Of a stretch of 64,000 bases of DNA, positions 35,376-44,413 are shown piece by piece. Under the pieces are notes generated by a model. It saw only the letters and a program-made list of their open reading frames with translations. It searched no databases and was not told the DNA's origin. The DNA is from Streptomyces capitiformicae (GTDB lineage: Bacteria; Actinomycetota; Actinomycetes; Streptomycetales; Streptomycetaceae), in contig NZ_CP022161.1 of assembly GCF_002214185.1 (NCBI RefSeq), forward strand, positions 3,161,767-3,225,766, in the 5' to 3' direction. How positions within the stretch are numbered: the stretch's first letter is position 1; every line of letters begins with the position of its first letter. Made by a program: the position numbers and the translations under genes.

Positions 35376-35407
35376 GCACCATGGCGTCGGGCAGGCTGCC
35401 ATGGTGC
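35376..35407. terminator. 10-bp inverted repeat, candidate terminator
   Basis: GCACCATGGC (35376-35385) and GCCATGGTGC (35398-35407) form a perfect stem with a 12-nt loop, 126 bp after the preceding stop. No T-run follows. It may end the upstream transcript or be an operator of the next small gene. Confidence 0.45.
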
Positions 35408-35524
35408 AGGATCGGCCTGCGTCCGCCGGGACAGGGCTCACCCGGTCCCGTTCGGGCCTGTCGCGAACGCAGGCACGATTCTGCGGAGCGGTGACCGGTC
35501 GGCCCTCGCAGGCGTTTGCCCGGT

Positions 35525-35836
35525 ATGACCCCTTCTTACTCGGTGACCGGGCGTCGGCGTCACATCTTCGTTCCGGCGTCGGCAGAATCGCTTCCGCCCC
35601 GGCCGGCCCAGCCGCAGGACCCGCCGATCTACCGGGCCCTGATGCGGACCTGGGCCGACCGGGGCCGCACCCTGCCGGGGCGGCACGACCCGGAGTGGGT
35701 CCGGCTCGCGGCGTTCCCGGCCGGCCTCGGTCAATTCGGCCCCGCCATGGGCCCATTGGCCACCAACATCACCTTCGGCGGTTCTCCCGGCTGCTCCTTC
35801 AGCGAGACTCGGGGCCCGCGAGGTGACGAGCGATGA
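35525..35836 (+). CDS. Small Streptomyces hypothetical (PIYRALM...GRTLPGRHDPEW type)
   Basis: A 103-residue basic protein. The block PIYRALMRTWADRGRTLPGR followed by HDPEWVRLAA is a pattern I recognise from short conserved Streptomyces proteins of unknown function. The ATG at 35525 gives the expected start; the ribosome site is poor. Its last 38 nt overlap the 3' end of the convergent acyl-CoA dehydrogenase gene. No domain or membrane segment is visible. Confidence 0.5.
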   Translation: MTPSYSVTGRRRHIFVPASAESLPPRPAQPQDPPIYRALMRTWADRGRTLPGRHDPEWVRLAAFPAGLGQFGPAMGPLATNITFGGSPGCSFSETRGPRGDER

Positions 35837-36971
35837 CCATCCGCTGGATCTGATTGGTGCCCTCGACGATCTGGAGCACCTTGGCCTCGCGCATGTACCG
35901 CTCGGCGGGGAAGTCCGCCGTGTAGCCGTACCCGCCGAGGATCTGGACCGCGTCCGTGGTGACCTTCATCGCGGCGTCGGTGCACAGCAGCTTCGCCATG
36001 GCGGCCTGCTTGGAGAACGGCCTGCCCGCGTCGCGGAGCCGGGCGGCGGAGAGGTAGAGCGCCCGGCCCGCCTCCATCTGGGTCGCCATGTCCGCGAGCA
36101 TGAAGCGCAGCCCCTGGAAGTCCGAGATCGGCCGCCCGAACTGCTGCCGTCCCGCGGCGTACGCGACCGCCTCGTCCAGCGCCGCCTGGGCCACACCGAT
36201 CGCGCAGGCCGCGATGCCGAGCCGCCCGGAGTCGAGCGCGGACAGGGCGATCGCGAAGCCCTGGCCTTCCTCGCCGATGCGCCGCCGGTCGGAGACCCGT
36301 ACCCCGTCGAAGTGGAGTTGCGCGGTGGGCGAACCCTTCATGCCCATTTTCTTCTCGGGCGCCGCGGCGCTCAGCCCCTCTGCGTCCCCGGGCACCAGGA
36401 AGGCCGTGATACCCCGGGAGCCCTCTGCGCCCGTACGCGCCATGACCGTGTAGAAGTCGGCGATCCCGCCATGCGTGATCCAGGCCTTGGTGCCGGTGAT
36501 CACCCAGTCGTCGCCGTCCCGCACCGCCTTCGTCCGCAGGGACGCGGCGTCCGATCCGGAGGACGGCTCGGAGAGGCAGTACGCGCCGAGCAGGCCGCCG
36601 CCGAGCATCGCGGGCAGATGTTCGACCTGCTGCTCCTTGGTGCCGTAGTTGGCGAGCGCATGGCAGGCGAGGGTGTGGACGCTCACGCCGAGGCCGACGG
36701 TGAGCCGGGCCATGGCGAGCTCCTCCAGCGCCTGGAGGTAGACCTCGTACGGCTGGTCGCCACCACCGTATTCCGAGTCGTACGGCAGGCCGAGCAGTCC
36801 CGACTCCGAGAGCAGGCCGAAAAGTTCGCGCGGGAAACGTCCGGCGTCCTCCTCCTCGGCCGCGGACGGGGCGATCTCCCGCTGCGCGATCTCACGGACG
36901 AGCGAGATCAGATCCCGGGCCTCTTCCGTGGGCAGTTGACGGTCCACTGGCTGCGGCGCGCGGTCTGACAT
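35799..36971 (-). CDS. Acyl-CoA dehydrogenase
   Basis: A 390-residue FAD-dependent enzyme introducing the 2,3-double bond of acyl-CoA. The first signature is AYCLSEPSSGSDAASLRT (about 135-152) and the second QFGRPISDFQGLRFMLADMA (about 270-290). The catalytic base is in YMREAKVLQIVEGTNQIQR near 360-378, where Glu of EGTN is the usual base. GGAGGAG lies 9 nt before the ATG. Chain-length preference cannot be read. The gene is divergent from the chitinase gene. Confidence 0.95.
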   Translation of the reverse strand: MSDRAPQPVDRQLPTEEARDLISLVREIAQREIAPSAAEEEDAGRFPRELFGLLSESGLLGLPYDSEYGGGDQPYEVYLQALEELAMARLTVGLGVSVHTLACHALANYGTKEQQVEHLPAMLGGGLLGAYCLSEPSSGSDAASLRTKAVRDGDDWVITGTKAWITHGGIADFYTVMARTGAEGSRGITAFLVPGDAEGLSAAAPEKKMGMKGSPTAQLHFDGVRVSDRRRIGEEGQGFAIALSALDSGRLGIAACAIGVAQAALDEAVAYAAGRQQFGRPISDFQGLRFMLADMATQMEAGRALYLSAARLRDAGRPFSKQAAMAKLLCTDAAMKVTTDAVQILGGYGYTADFPAERYMREAKVLQIVEGTNQIQRMVIARHLAGPESR

Positions 36972-37193
36972 GGCGACGCTCTCCTCCCTGTCGGGCACAG
37001 CGACGGACACGCACCGGGGATGAAGTGGTGCCGCCGGGTCTCACGTGCCACAGCCGATGGTCCTCCTCCGGATCACGGAAGCCGCTGATCAGCGGCGGTG
37101 GCGCTTGGAGTATGCCCGATCCGGAGCAGCCAGTCACCAGTTAACGACCGTTCATTAGGACACATTCACCAACAGGCCACGCCTGGCCGAAAT

Positions 37194-37234
37194 TGGTCCG
37201 GACCATTGACCGAAGTGGTCTAGTCCTCTACGGT
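37194..37234 (+). promoter_or_regulatory. Chitinase promoter with two DasR-type operators
   Basis: A -35 TTGACC (37206-37211) and -10 TACGGT (37229-37234) are 17 bp apart. The spacer holds AGTGGTCTAGTCCTCT (37214-37229), close to the DasR dre consensus ACTGGTCTAGACCACT. A second site, the perfect palindrome TGGTCCGGACCA (37194-37205), adjoins the -35 box. DasR represses chitin and GlcNAc genes in Streptomyces, so induction by chitin breakdown products is expected. Confidence 0.8.
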
Positions 37235-37326
37235 CTCCCCAACGCGGCGTCACCGCGTTCATGCCAATCAGCACAGCAGGTCCTGGCAGCACCTTCCCCG
37301 CCATGCTCCCCTCTCCCGGAGTCCCG

Positions 37327-38574
<1,248 letters not shown>

Positions 38575-38593
38575 CGTCCCGCGCAGGGAACTT

Positions 38594-38623
38594 GGGGCGG
38601 AGGCCGAGGCCGGCCTCCGCCCC
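38594..38623. terminator. Bidirectional terminator between chitinase and TetR genes
   Basis: Perfect 13-bp arms (38594-38606 and 38611-38623) with a 4-nt AGGC loop lie 19 bp after the chitinase stop and 4 bp before the convergent TetR stop. The stem is almost all G-C. Confidence 0.85.
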
Positions 38624-38627
38624 CGGC

Positions 38628-39287
38628 TCAGCCGTCGCGGCGGGCGGGCCCCGGGGCGACGTAGGCCGGTTCGATCTCCTCGATGGCGCGCAGTGCGCCG
38701 CCCAGCATCTTGACCAGCAGTTCGCGCAGGGTGTCGCGGGACAGGTCGGGGCGGTCGATCCAGTCGAGGGTGGCGCCCTCCACCGCACACACCCAGCCGA
38801 AGAGGCCCATGCGGACCACCGGCGTGATGTCGCTGCTGCCGTACGCACCTTCGGCGATGGTGGCGACGATCGCCTCGCGGACGCCGTCCCGGATGGCGTG
38901 CACCTGGGTGTCGAAGCCGACGCCGCCGCTGACGATCGTGCGGTACGCGGCCTGATTGTCCTCGGCGTAGCGGAGATAGCAGTCCATGGTGCGGTGCACC
39001 CGCTCCACGGACGGCAGTTGGAGGCCGCTCGAGGCAGCCGTGATCAGGTCGGCCACCGAGTCCTCGACGATCGCGAGGTAGTAGCCGCGCTTGGACTTGA
39101 AGTAGTAGTAGATCAGCCCCTTGGCCACGTGTGCCTGCCGCGCGATGTCGTCCATCGACAATGTGTCGTACGAGGTGTCGGCGAACAGCTTCCGCCCGAT
39201 GGAGATGAGTTCGGCGCGGCGCGCTAGGGAGCGGTCGGTGCCGCGTGCCCGCGGTGGCTCGACCTCACGCTGTTGACTACTATTCAA
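38628..39287 (-). CDS. TetR-family transcriptional regulator
   Basis: A 219-residue TetR protein. The N-terminal DNA-binding domain at about 22-68 reads RAELISIGRKLFADTSYDTL, then MDDIARQAHVAKGLIYYYFK. The C-terminal ligand domain contains an aromatic-rich segment (YLRYAEDNQAAYRTIV). Start is TTG at 39287 with AGGA 6 nt upstream. The ligand and target are unknown; it is convergent with the chitinase gene, so no link to chitin use is implied. Confidence 0.9.
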   Translation of the reverse strand: MNSSQQREVEPPRARGTDRSLARRAELISIGRKLFADTSYDTLSMDDIARQAHVAKGLIYYYFKSKRGYYLAIVEDSVADLITAASSGLQLPSVERVHRTMDCYLRYAEDNQAAYRTIVSGGVGFDTQVHAIRDGVREAIVATIAEGAYGSSDITPVVRMGLFGWVCAVEGATLDWIDRPDLSRDTLRELLVKMLGGALRAIEEIEPAYVAPGPARRDG

Positions 39288-39391
39288 TTTCGGTCCTGGT
39301 CTCCAACTGCCCGGCGGGACATCCGCAGTATGGCAGACCTCGCCACCAGCCTGTTCGACTCTGATCGACGGAATCGGCGGGCGGAATCAGG

Positions 39392-39538
39392 TCACAGCAG
39401 ACCCAACTGGGTCACGAGCATCGCGAGGACCGCGACAAGGGTCCAGCCCGTGACGTGTTCGACGATCTTCGGGCCGTCGTCCTTGGGGCCGCCGGTTCGG
39501 GCACGGACGCGGGCGGCGGTGGCGGAGGTCGCGGTCAT
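39392..39538 (-). CDS. Small single-span membrane protein
   Basis: A 48-residue protein with a basic N-terminus (ARVRARTGGPKDDG) and one C-terminal hydrophobic helix (VTGWTLVAVLAMLVTQLGLL). The coding bias and the clear amphipathic-to-hydrophobic layout favour a real gene. It is oriented away from a Tat-exported protein gene upstream on the same strand. No function is recognised. Confidence 0.55.
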   Translation of the reverse strand: MTATSATAARVRARTGGPKDDGPKIVEHVTGWTLVAVLAMLVTQLGLL

Positions 39539-39631
39539 GTCAGCTCGCTGGTGTGGTCGGTGTGCGGCGGAATCCCCCCACCATTCCGTCCACCTTGCCA
39601 CCGGCCTGGGCAGTCGCGGCCGAGAGGTTGG

Positions 39632-41020
39632 TCACACACGCACTCCCACCGCCGCGAGGGCGGTGCGCTGGCGGGGCGTGGGGCGGGCCGGGAAATACAG
39701 GTAGCAGACGCCGCCGGTGCCGGAGACGACCTTGCCGGAGGCGTTGTACCGCTTGGTCCGCAGCCAGATGTTCTCCCACTCGCGCCGCCGGTAGACCCGG
39801 CGCACCGCCTCGTTCGACGGCGAGTTCGGGTCGTTGGCGATGACGTCGCCGTCGGCGGTGAAGCCGATCACCGTCATCAGATGGCCGGCCGTACCGTAGC
39901 CCGCCCCCGTCAGCTCCTCGGCGAGGAACGACTGGGAGGTGATCACCGGGATGCCCGCCGCGATCAGCGTCTCCAGGTCGGTGAGCGAGCCCAGCCGGGT
40001 CACCACGCCCTGGAGGTCCCGGTACGTGGCGGCGTACGCGGCGTTGAAGGGCCAGTTGCCGCAGCCCTCGTACTGGTAGTCGTAGGTGAACCGGGCGGCG
40101 TGGCACACCTGCGGGTCGGCGTAGTCCGGGTTGACCCAGGCCAGGTCCTCGGCGGTGGCCCGGCGCCCCCAGTACTCGATGATCATCTGCGAGGAGGTGG
40201 GGCTGCACCAGGCCTCACCGCCGTTGTCGTACTCCGGGTACTGGCCCTTGTGGGTCTCCTGCGAATAGCGCGGGACGCTCAGCTCCCGCGCGAGCCCGGG
40301 GGTGGAGGCCGGGACGGTGAAACGGTCGGGGATGTCGGAGCCCATGGCGCCGAGTCGCCACACCTTGGGAGTGACGCCGGTACGCGGTGTGCGGTGGAGG
40401 GTCAGGCGCAGCCGGTACGAGACGAGGCGCAGGCCCGTGGCCGGGTCGTCGATCGCGAGGGTGTCGGTCCAGACGCTGCTCTTGCCGTCCTTCTGGCCGT
40501 CGACGGACGTCCGCCGGATGTCCTGGTCGCCGGCCGCCCACAGGCCCAGCACGTACCAGGGCGTGTCCGTGCCGTCGGAGTATGTACCCTTCAGCTCGAT
40601 CTGGACCCAGGTGCCGTCGGGGGTGTGCGCGTTCCAGGACGCGATGACCTCGGTGGCGGGGACCGAGAGCCGGTGGACCGGAGAGGTCCAGGTCGCGTAC
40701 TCCCAGGTGGCCGTCCGGCCGGTGTGCGGGTCGGTGTAGTCGGTGGTGCCGACCGGCGTAGCGATCACCAGCCCCGGCCGCTCCCCCGCCGTCGCCCGGG
40801 TGCCCTTCGCGCCGCCGGCGCGCCAGTCGGTGTACGAGGTCCAGGCGCGGTGATCCACGAGGCGTTCCGGTGCTTTCGCGGGACCGGCGGCGGCTTCGAC
40901 CGGGCCGCTCGGGGTGTCGGCGGCGGCCTGGCTCACGGCTCCTGCGGCCGCCGTGGCGGTGACGGTGGCGACGGCTGCGGCGAGGACGGTCCTGCGGGAC
41001 GGCTCGGAAAGTCTCGACAT
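39632..41020 (-). CDS. Tat-exported peptidase C39-like (Cys protease-type) protein
   Basis: A 462-residue exported protein. The N-terminus SRLSEPSRRTVLAAAVATV carries a twin-arginine signal with an Ala-rich cleavage area at about 35. A beta-rich domain follows (about 45-250). The C-terminal papain-like C39_2 domain has the nucleophile Cys in GGEAWCSPTSSQM, the His in GTAGHLMTVIGF and the Asp/Asn in VIANDPNSP. It probably acts outside the membrane as a peptidase or transglutaminase-like enzyme on envelope proteins. Substrate unknown. A GGGGG run precedes the ATG. Confidence 0.85.
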   Translation of the reverse strand: MSRLSEPSRRTVLAAAVATVTATAAAGAVSQAAADTPSGPVEAAAGPAKAPERLVDHRAWTSYTDWRAGGAKGTRATAGERPGLVIATPVGTTDYTDPHTGRTATWEYATWTSPVHRLSVPATEVIASWNAHTPDGTWVQIELKGTYSDGTDTPWYVLGLWAAGDQDIRRTSVDGQKDGKSSVWTDTLAIDDPATGLRLVSYRLRLTLHRTPRTGVTPKVWRLGAMGSDIPDRFTVPASTPGLARELSVPRYSQETHKGQYPEYDNGGEAWCSPTSSQMIIEYWGRRATAEDLAWVNPDYADPQVCHAARFTYDYQYEGCGNWPFNAAYAATYRDLQGVVTRLGSLTDLETLIAAGIPVITSQSFLAEELTGAGYGTAGHLMTVIGFTADGDVIANDPNSPSNEAVRRVYRRREWENIWLRTKRYNASGKVVSGTGGVCYLYFPARPTPRQRTALAAVGVRV

Positions 41021-41178
41021 GTGCGGGTGACCCCCAGTGGTCCGGAAGGAACAGTTCAAACGCACGGCTGTTCGCCAACTATGGACGCCGGAAGCGGACT
41101 TCTGCCAGCACCTCGGGCCTCGCCACGCCCGCCAATATTGGTCCACACCACTGGCATGCCCCGATACGGCGCACCCCG

Positions 41179-41847
41179 GTGTTCAATTCGTCTGTGCACG
41201 CCTCACCCACCCCCGAAGATCCCGCCGTCAGTGCCCTCGCCGACCGGTTGCGGCTGCTGCCGCCCTCCTGCGGGCCGGTCCGGCTGGTCGGGGTCGACGG
41301 GCACGCGGGCTCCGGGAAGAGCACCTTCGCCGAGCGGCTGGCCGACGCGCTCGAGGGCGCCCCCGTGCTGCACCTCGACGACATCGCCACGCACGAGGAA
41401 CTGTTCGCGTGGACCGGACGGCTGCTGAGCCAGGTGATCGAGCCGCTGCGGCACGGCGAGACCGCGCGCTATGCCCCGTACGACTGGCGCGAGCGCGCCT
41501 TCGGTCCCGTGCGCGCCCTGCCGCCCGCGCCCGTGATCATCGTCGAGGGGGTCGGCGCGGGCCGCCGCGCGTTGCGTCCGCATCTGGCACGGCTGGTGTG
41601 GATGGAGTTGCCGGACGAGGAGGCCTGGGCGCGCGGGCGCTCACGGGACGGGGCGGAGCAGAGCGAGTTCTGGGCCGGTTGGGTCCGGGCGGAACAGCGG
41701 CACTTCACCGAGGACCCCTCACGACCGTTCGCCGATGTGCTGATTCGGCCGGGACTCACGGGGTACGAGGTGCTCACGGGGCCGGTGACGACACCCGAAT
41801 CCGGGCTGCACCTCACTCAGGGTGACGACCCATCCGCAATGTGCTGA
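41179..41847 (+). CDS. P-loop kinase-like ATP-binding protein (uridine kinase-like)
   Basis: A 222-residue NTPase of the uridine kinase/phosphoribulokinase type. Walker A is VDGHAGSGKSTF (about 39-50); LHLDDIATHEE and VIIVEGVGAGRRAL follow in kinase order. GTG at 41179 is used; GTG at 41194 is an alternative, and neither has a strong site. It is a single gene with CCGAGTgcttcaACTCGG hairpin 30 bp after the stop (41878-41895). The phosphate acceptor is not known. Confidence 0.85.
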   Translation: MFNSSVHASPTPEDPAVSALADRLRLLPPSCGPVRLVGVDGHAGSGKSTFAERLADALEGAPVLHLDDIATHEELFAWTGRLLSQVIEPLRHGETARYAPYDWRERAFGPVRALPPAPVIIVEGVGAGRRALRPHLARLVWMELPDEEAWARGRSRDGAEQSEFWAGWVRAEQRHFTEDPSRPFADVLIRPGLTGYEVLTGPVTTPESGLHLTQGDDPSAMC

Positions 41848-41896
41848 ACTTGTGAAGGATCTTGTCCGGCAAGTTTCCCGAGTGCTTCAACTCGGC

Positions 41897-41926
41897 TTGA
41901 CCTCGGGGCCTTACAGGACTTACGTT
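41897..41926 (+). promoter_or_regulatory. Housekeeping-type promoter driving a short transcript
   Basis: TTGACC (41897-41902) and TACGTT (41921-41926) are 18 bp apart, a good Streptomyces vegetative promoter. Transcription would begin near 41932, only about 30 bp before a strong hairpin, so it seems to drive a small RNA or a leader RNA of the AAA+ gene. Confidence 0.6.
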
Positions 41927-41931
41927 CTCAA

Positions 41932-42003
41932 TGTGCGGCCATTCCGAGCCGCCCAGATACGCGAAGCCCCCGGTTGTTCCCCCGTGATCGGGGGCTTCGT
42001 TCT
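41932..42003 (+). ncRNA. Candidate small RNA or attenuated leader (about 70 nt)
   Basis: Between the promoter at 41897-41926 and a terminator no reading frame of note exists. The terminator has perfect 11-bp arms CGAAGCCCCCG (41962-41972) and CGGGGGCTTCG (41989-41999), a 16-nt loop with a CCCCC run, and a TTCT tail. The product would be about 70 nt. It lies 280 bp before the AAA+ gene, so it might also be an attenuator in that gene's leader. Confidence 0.5.
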
Positions 42004-42282
42004 GCCTTCTGGCGCCTTTTCGGCCCGACCCGGTGCACGATTCCTTCACCCTCGGTCACCGTGCGCTATGCGCCCCGTCTGCTCCCACCTCGTAATTCGA
42101 GCACTGCGGCACCCTTCGATGGGCGACCGACCCGCGGGTACGATGCCCTCGGTGCGACATTCGGACGGTTGCGGAAAACGCACCGGCGCAACTCCCGTCC
42201 GCGGCACAGCGGTTCGACGAAGGCTGCCGTCGGGCACCGGCCCGTTCGGTTTCCAACGGGGGCACGGTTTGTGGGGGACGTG

Positions 42283-44151
42283 ATGGACTTCGGCTCGCGG
42301 GGCCCCGAGGCCCCGGCCGACCTCGCCTGGCTGCGAGGCGTGGACGCCTACACCATGGGCGCGTATCCGCAGGCAGAGGAGGAGTTCCGCGCCGCGGTGC
42401 GGATGGATCCAGGGATGGCCGACGGCTGGCTCGGGCTGCACGCGCTGCGGGTGGACACGACGACCGCGCTGCTCCGGATGTTCCGGCACCGGGAGCGCTT
42501 CGGGGAGCAGCGCGGCCGCCATGGGCGCCCCCTCAACTCCTGGTACTGGCTGGGCTGGTGGGTCCAGCCGGTGCTCGAAAGCCCGCGCGACCTGCTCCTC
42601 GCGCACGCCTCGCACTGGCTGGACGGCCGCCATGTCCCCGAGCTGGACCGCGCGCTCGCGGGGCTACCGCCGGTCGACACCGACCACCACGTCCGCTTCC
42701 TGCACGCCTGCCGCGCGTACCTCGTCAAGGACTGGGAGCAGCTCGTCCGGCACACCGATCCGCTGCTCGACGACCCGCTGCTGGGCATAGAGGCCGGCCT
42801 GTTCGGGGGAATGGCCCGGGTCCGCCTGGAGACGTACGGCCAGGCCGAGCCGCTGTTGTCCGCCGCGCTGATGCGCTGTCGCAGCGAGCAGCCACAGCGC
42901 AAGGAGCTGCGGTACTGGCTGGCCCGCGCCCACGAGGGCACGGGACGCAGCGCCGCCGCGCTGCCGCTCTACCGTGCCGTGCACCGGGTCGACCCCGCCT
43001 TCATGGACACCTCCGCGCGGCTCGCGGCCATCGCCGAGGGGGACGGGTACGACGACCCGGCCGACTTCGCGGCGATCGCGCTCGGCGGGTCCGGGCAGGA
43101 CATGCTCGACGGGGCCGACGGGCTGGATCCGCTCTTCGACCCCGAGGGGCGGGACCTGAAGCTCTCCGATCCCGGACTGCCACCGCCGGGCGGGCTGCCG
43201 CCCGAGGCCGGCGACACATTCGTCCGGGAGAAGTCCGTGGCGCCGGTGGATCCGCTGCCGCCCGGGCCGACCGATCCCGAGCTGCTGGAGGAGGCGCTCG
43301 CGGAGCTGGAGCGGATGGTCGGGCTCGAGCCGGTGAAACGGCAGGTCAAGGCGTTGTCCGCGCAGCTGAACATGGCGCGGTTGCGGGCGGGGCAGGGGTT
43401 ACCCGTCCAGCCGCCCAAGCGGCACTTCGTCTTCTCCGGCCCGTCCGGGACGGGGAAGACGACGGTGGCCCGAATACTGGGCCGGGTGTTCTACGCGCTC
43501 GGGTTGCTGGGCGGCGATCATCTCGTCGAGGCCCAGCGGGCGGACCTGGTGGGCGAGTATCTCGGCCAGACCGCCGTGAAGGCCAACGAGTTGATCGACT
43601 CGGCGATCGGTGGCGTGCTGTTCGTGGACGAGGCGTACTCGCTGTCCAACTCCGGGTACGGGAAGGGCGACGCGTACGGCGACGAAGCGCTGCAGGTGTT
43701 GCTGAAGCGTGCCGAGGACAACCGGGACCACCTTGTCGTGATCCTCGCCGGGTATCCGGAGGGCATGGACCGGCTGCTGGCCGCGAATCCCGGCCTGTCG
43801 TCCCGCTTCACGACGCGCGTCGACTTCCCTTCCTATCGGCCTCTGGAGCTCACCTCCATCGGGGAGGTGCTCGCCGCCGAGAACGGGGACGTGTGGGACG
43901 AGGAGGCCCTCGACGAGCTGCGCTCCATCTCCGGGCATGTCGTCGACCAGGGATGGATCGACGAACTCGGCAACGGGCGGTTCCTGCGGACGCTGTACGA
44001 GAAGAGCTGCGCGTATCGGGATCTGCGGCTGTCAGGGTATCCGAGCATTCCGACGCGTGACGATTTGTCGACTCTTCGACTGCCGGATCTGATGCAGGCG
44101 TACGGGGAGGTCCTGTCGGGGCGAGGGCCGCAGGACCCTTCGGCGATCTGA
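42283..44151 (+). CDS. AAA+ ATPase with helical-repeat N-domain, EccA/CbbX family
   Basis: A 622-residue protein built like EccA of type VII secretion: a TPR-like helical N-terminal domain (about 10-270) and a CbxX/CfqX-type AAA+ domain (about 350-610). Visible motifs are Walker A FSGPSGTGKTTVAR (near 385), the AGEY-like LVGEYLGQTAVK pore region, Walker B GVLFVDEAYSL (near 445), sensor segment VILAGYPEGMDRLL and the arginine-finger region SSRFTTRVDFP. ATG at 42283 gives the usual length; GTG codons just upstream (42271, 42280) are alternatives. No EccB-E or ESX substrate gene is nearby, so a type VII link is not shown. CbbX-like remodelling of another target is possible. Confidence 0.85.
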   Translation: MDFGSRGPEAPADLAWLRGVDAYTMGAYPQAEEEFRAAVRMDPGMADGWLGLHALRVDTTTALLRMFRHRERFGEQRGRHGRPLNSWYWLGWWVQPVLESPRDLLLAHASHWLDGRHVPELDRALAGLPPVDTDHHVRFLHACRAYLVKDWEQLVRHTDPLLDDPLLGIEAGLFGGMARVRLETYGQAEPLLSAALMRCRSEQPQRKELRYWLARAHEGTGRSAAALPLYRAVHRVDPAFMDTSARLAAIAEGDGYDDPADFAAIALGGSGQDMLDGADGLDPLFDPEGRDLKLSDPGLPPPGGLPPEAGDTFVREKSVAPVDPLPPGPTDPELLEEALAELERMVGLEPVKRQVKALSAQLNMARLRAGQGLPVQPPKRHFVFSGPSGTGKTTVARILGRVFYALGLLGGDHLVEAQRADLVGEYLGQTAVKANELIDSAIGGVLFVDEAYSLSNSGYGKGDAYGDEALQVLLKRAEDNRDHLVVILAGYPEGMDRLLAANPGLSSRFTTRVDFPSYRPLELTSIGEVLAAENGDVWDEEALDELRSISGHVVDQGWIDELGNGRFLRTLYEKSCAYRDLRLSGYPSIPTRDDLSTLRLPDLMQAYGEVLSGRGPQDPSAI

Positions 44152-44164
44152 GCGCGGGCGGCTC

Positions 44165-44400
44165 CTCCAGGGGGGTCTTCGCCCCCGCCGCCCCTACCCG
44201 TCCCATCCCCAGGGGCGGCTGCCCCTTCGACCCCGCACGCCTGAGAGCTCGGGCGTTGCGGGATCGTGGGCGGCTGCGGGTTGTGTGTGGTTGCTCGCGC
44301 AGTTCCCCGGCGCCCCTTAAAAGCCGGGGGTTGCCCCAGCGGGTCGAAGGGGCGCAGCCCCTGGGGGATGGGACGCGGGGGCGAGGAAAGGCCCCGGCCG
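44165..44400. repeat. Dispersed intergenic repeat cluster, copy E with flanking G-rich modules
   Basis: Between the convergent AAA+ and CNNM genes lie three pieces. The first (44165-44240) is the inverse of the G-rich module at 30383-30450, including CTGAGAGCTCGGG. The second (44244-44330) is a copy of the palindromic repeat (GGCGGCTGCGGGTTGTGTGT, GCTCGCGCAGTTCCCC). The third (44338-44400) is the G-rich module again in direct orientation (GGGTCGAAGGGGCGCAGCCC). The outer modules can pair with each other and probably act as a two-way terminator. Confidence 0.75.
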
Positions 44401-44413
44401 CCCCCGGGGTCGG

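Noticed and set aside
41932..42003. 6C RNA or tRNA
   Set aside because: The loop has five rather than six C residues and only one hairpin; no cloverleaf or CCA-like end is present.
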